Below are positions 6,705-7,551 of a DNA stretch of 7,551 nucleotides, piece after piece. Position 1 is the first letter of the stretch. Every line of letters starts with the position of its first letter. The translations under genes were made by a program, and so were the position numbers. The stretch is from assembly GCA_030145005.1 (NCBI GenBank), contig JAQYWJ010000025.1:9567-17117 (forward strand). Direction: 5' to 3'. Under the pieces are notes generated by a model. It had not been told where the DNA came from. It saw nothing but the letters and a program-made list of their open reading frames with translations, and made no database searches. This stretch comes from Desulfobacter sp. GTDB lineage: Bacteria; Desulfobacterota; Desulfobacteria; Desulfobacterales; Desulfobacteraceae.

Positions 6705-7175
6705 TCAAAAATAAAACAGAAAGTACTTTCCCAGATCGTCGAAATGTTCGGTGTCCTCGAATTCGCAGCCAAAGTTGTGTTCGGAAAAGGCGTTCCGGAT
6801 CCTTATATACTTACGAACCTCGGAGCGGTTCGGATTGTCCAGGGTAAACTTGACTTCAGCCCTGTTGCCCTCTTTGATCAAGGCCTTTTCCAGGGTTTTA
6901 AACCGGATGCCGTTGGGGGAGAGGTCCGTGATCACACCGGGGTACTGCTTCCGGTTCTGGGTGAGCACCCCTTTAAGGCGGACTTCCTTGCGGATGACCC
7001 GCCGTCTTTCTAGTATCACGCTGAAAATATGCCCGCACTTGCACTTGTATTTCAACCGGACCTGGGCCTTGTGCCTGACGAATTTGGACACGTCCTTGGT
7101 GTAGGAGTTTCCGCATGATTCACAGGCAAAGGTAGCAGTCAGTTCCGGGGTTACAAAGACCGTTGGTATCGTCAT
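6705..7175 (-). CDS. Zinc-ribbon plus PilZ-domain protein
   Basis: 156-aa cytoplasmic protein with two parts. The N-terminal part (about 13-52) has a CxxC (C18, C21) and a CxC (C45, C47) arranged like a zinc ribbon (FACESCG ... YKCKCGHIF). The C-terminal part (about 56-150) is a PilZ domain: the arginine cluster ERRRVIRKEVR gives RxxxR (R58-R62, also R62-R66), and DLSPNG (84-89) is the DxSxxG motif. In PilZ proteins these two motifs bind cyclic-di-GMP, so binding is likely but not shown. The protein has no transmembrane segment or output enzyme, so it probably acts by contact with a partner. The ATG at 7175-7173 is preceded only by a weak AAAGA, so initiation may be inefficient or the start slightly uncertain. 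It lies directly upstream of the M48 protease gene on the same strand. Similar stand-alone proteins occur, to my recollection, in Desulfobacterales. Confidence 0.85.
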   Translation of the reverse strand: MTIPTVFVTPELTATFACESCGNSYTKDVSKFVRHKAQVRLKYKCKCGHIFSVILERRRVIRKEVRLKGVLTQNRKQYPGVITDLSPNGIRFKTLEKALIKEGNRAEVKFTLDNPNRSEVRKYIRIRNAFSEHNFGCEFEDTEHFDDLGKYFLFYF

Positions 7176-7551
7176 TCTTTATTATTTCATCAAATTGTTT
7201 GTATAATTCTCCGTTCAGGCCCAATAGGACTTGCAAAGGAGAACAAAACTATAAGGCAGGATGGCCGGTTTTTCAAGAACCAAAAGGCTGCCGGTGATAT
7301 TTTCGGAGGGGCTTCCGGTCCCCAAAAAAAGATTTGACAAGGTAAAAACAACGTTTGTACGTAATAACAGCCATGGGCTGACCTGGTCTATCAACACCCA
7401 GACTCAACCCACAACGAAACATGGAATTAATTCAATAAGTTATTTTGAATTTCATATAAAATGTTTTTTAACAATAACGCTGGGTATTTGGGACGATAGG
7501 CCATACCCAGAATAGGTCTCATCCTATTAACTGGTTGATTTCAAATATAGG
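7176..7551. other. 376-base stretch without a convincing gene
   Basis: This is the upstream region of the PilZ gene, running to the window edge. A + strand frame at 7261-7515 (84 codons) has only a poor AAGGCAGG before its ATG and an unfamiliar product. A - strand frame of 60 codons at 7215-7397 starts with GTG, and a 49-codon - strand frame starts at the ATG complementary to 7419-7423. None resembles a known protein. About 7420-7475 is very AT-rich, with AATTCAA (7429-7435) mirrored by TTGAATT (7445-7451). On the - strand TATACA-like sequence near 7203-7208 could be a -10 for the PilZ gene, but no matching -35 is visible. Confidence 0.5.
7480..7528. repeat. Two adjacent perfect inverted repeats near the right edge
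   Basis: CTGGGTAT (7480-7487) is mirrored exactly by ATACCCAG (7503-7510) with a 15-base loop. Directly next to it AATAGG (7511-7516) is mirrored by CCTATT (7523-7528) with a 6-base loop. Read on the - strand, the first hairpin is followed by moderately T-rich sequence (CGTTATTGTT), so it could terminate a - strand gene lying beyond the window. On the + strand no T-run follows. Operator or chance remain possible. Confidence 0.4.

Noticed and set aside
7304..7330. GGGG/CCCC hairpin next to an A7 run, as a terminator or riboswitch
   Set aside because: Only a 4-bp arm with a competing CGGA/TCCG pairing. The A-run is upstream rather than downstream on the - strand. No match to a cyclic-di-GMP riboswitch core.
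7261..7515. 84-codon + strand frame as a small gene
   Set aside because: Poor ribosome binding site, unfamiliar composition, and it runs through the hairpin at 7480-7510. Kept only as a note in the intergenic entry.

Overview
The window looks like chromosomal DNA of a Gram-negative, probably sulfate-reducing Desulfobacterota (Desulfobacterales-like) bacterium. This is inferred from protein flavour: a secretin (outer membrane, so Gram-negative), a zinc-ribbon/PilZ fusion of a kind I associate with that group, and a mid-range G+C that varies by gene. No rRNA, tRNA, CRISPR or insertion sequence is visible.

Left part, + strand (1-3952): the 3' end of a type II secretion (T2SS) operon. The tail of a probable gspM runs in from the left edge, followed by gspD (outer-membrane secretin) and gspE (cytoplasmic assembly ATPase). 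gspD and gspE are separated by one base. GspM is an inner-membrane platform component, GspE powers pseudopilus assembly from the cytoplasm, and GspD is the outer-membrane channel. gspF does not follow gspE here, so the D-E pair sits at the distal end of the operon.

Middle (3953-5302): a 287-bp gap, then an isolated + strand gene for a CvfB/YitL-type S1-domain RNA-binding protein. It is visibly more AT-rich than its neighbours. After it lies a 143-bp imperfect inverted repeat (5160-5302) filling most of the gap to the convergent gene. This is the most striking non-coding structure in the window.

Right part, - strand (5317-7175): a two-gene unit in which a zinc-ribbon plus PilZ-domain protein (likely cyclic-di-GMP responsive) is followed by a BepA-like M48 metalloprotease with an export signal, lipobox and C-terminal TPR-like region. 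The last 376 bases (7176-7551) hold no convincing gene, only upstream sequence of the PilZ gene and two adjacent small hairpins near the right edge.

Most of the window is ordinary housekeeping and envelope functions. I see no clear new system. The best leads are the long hairpin repeat, the composition shift at the cvfB-like gene, and the PilZ/protease pairing.
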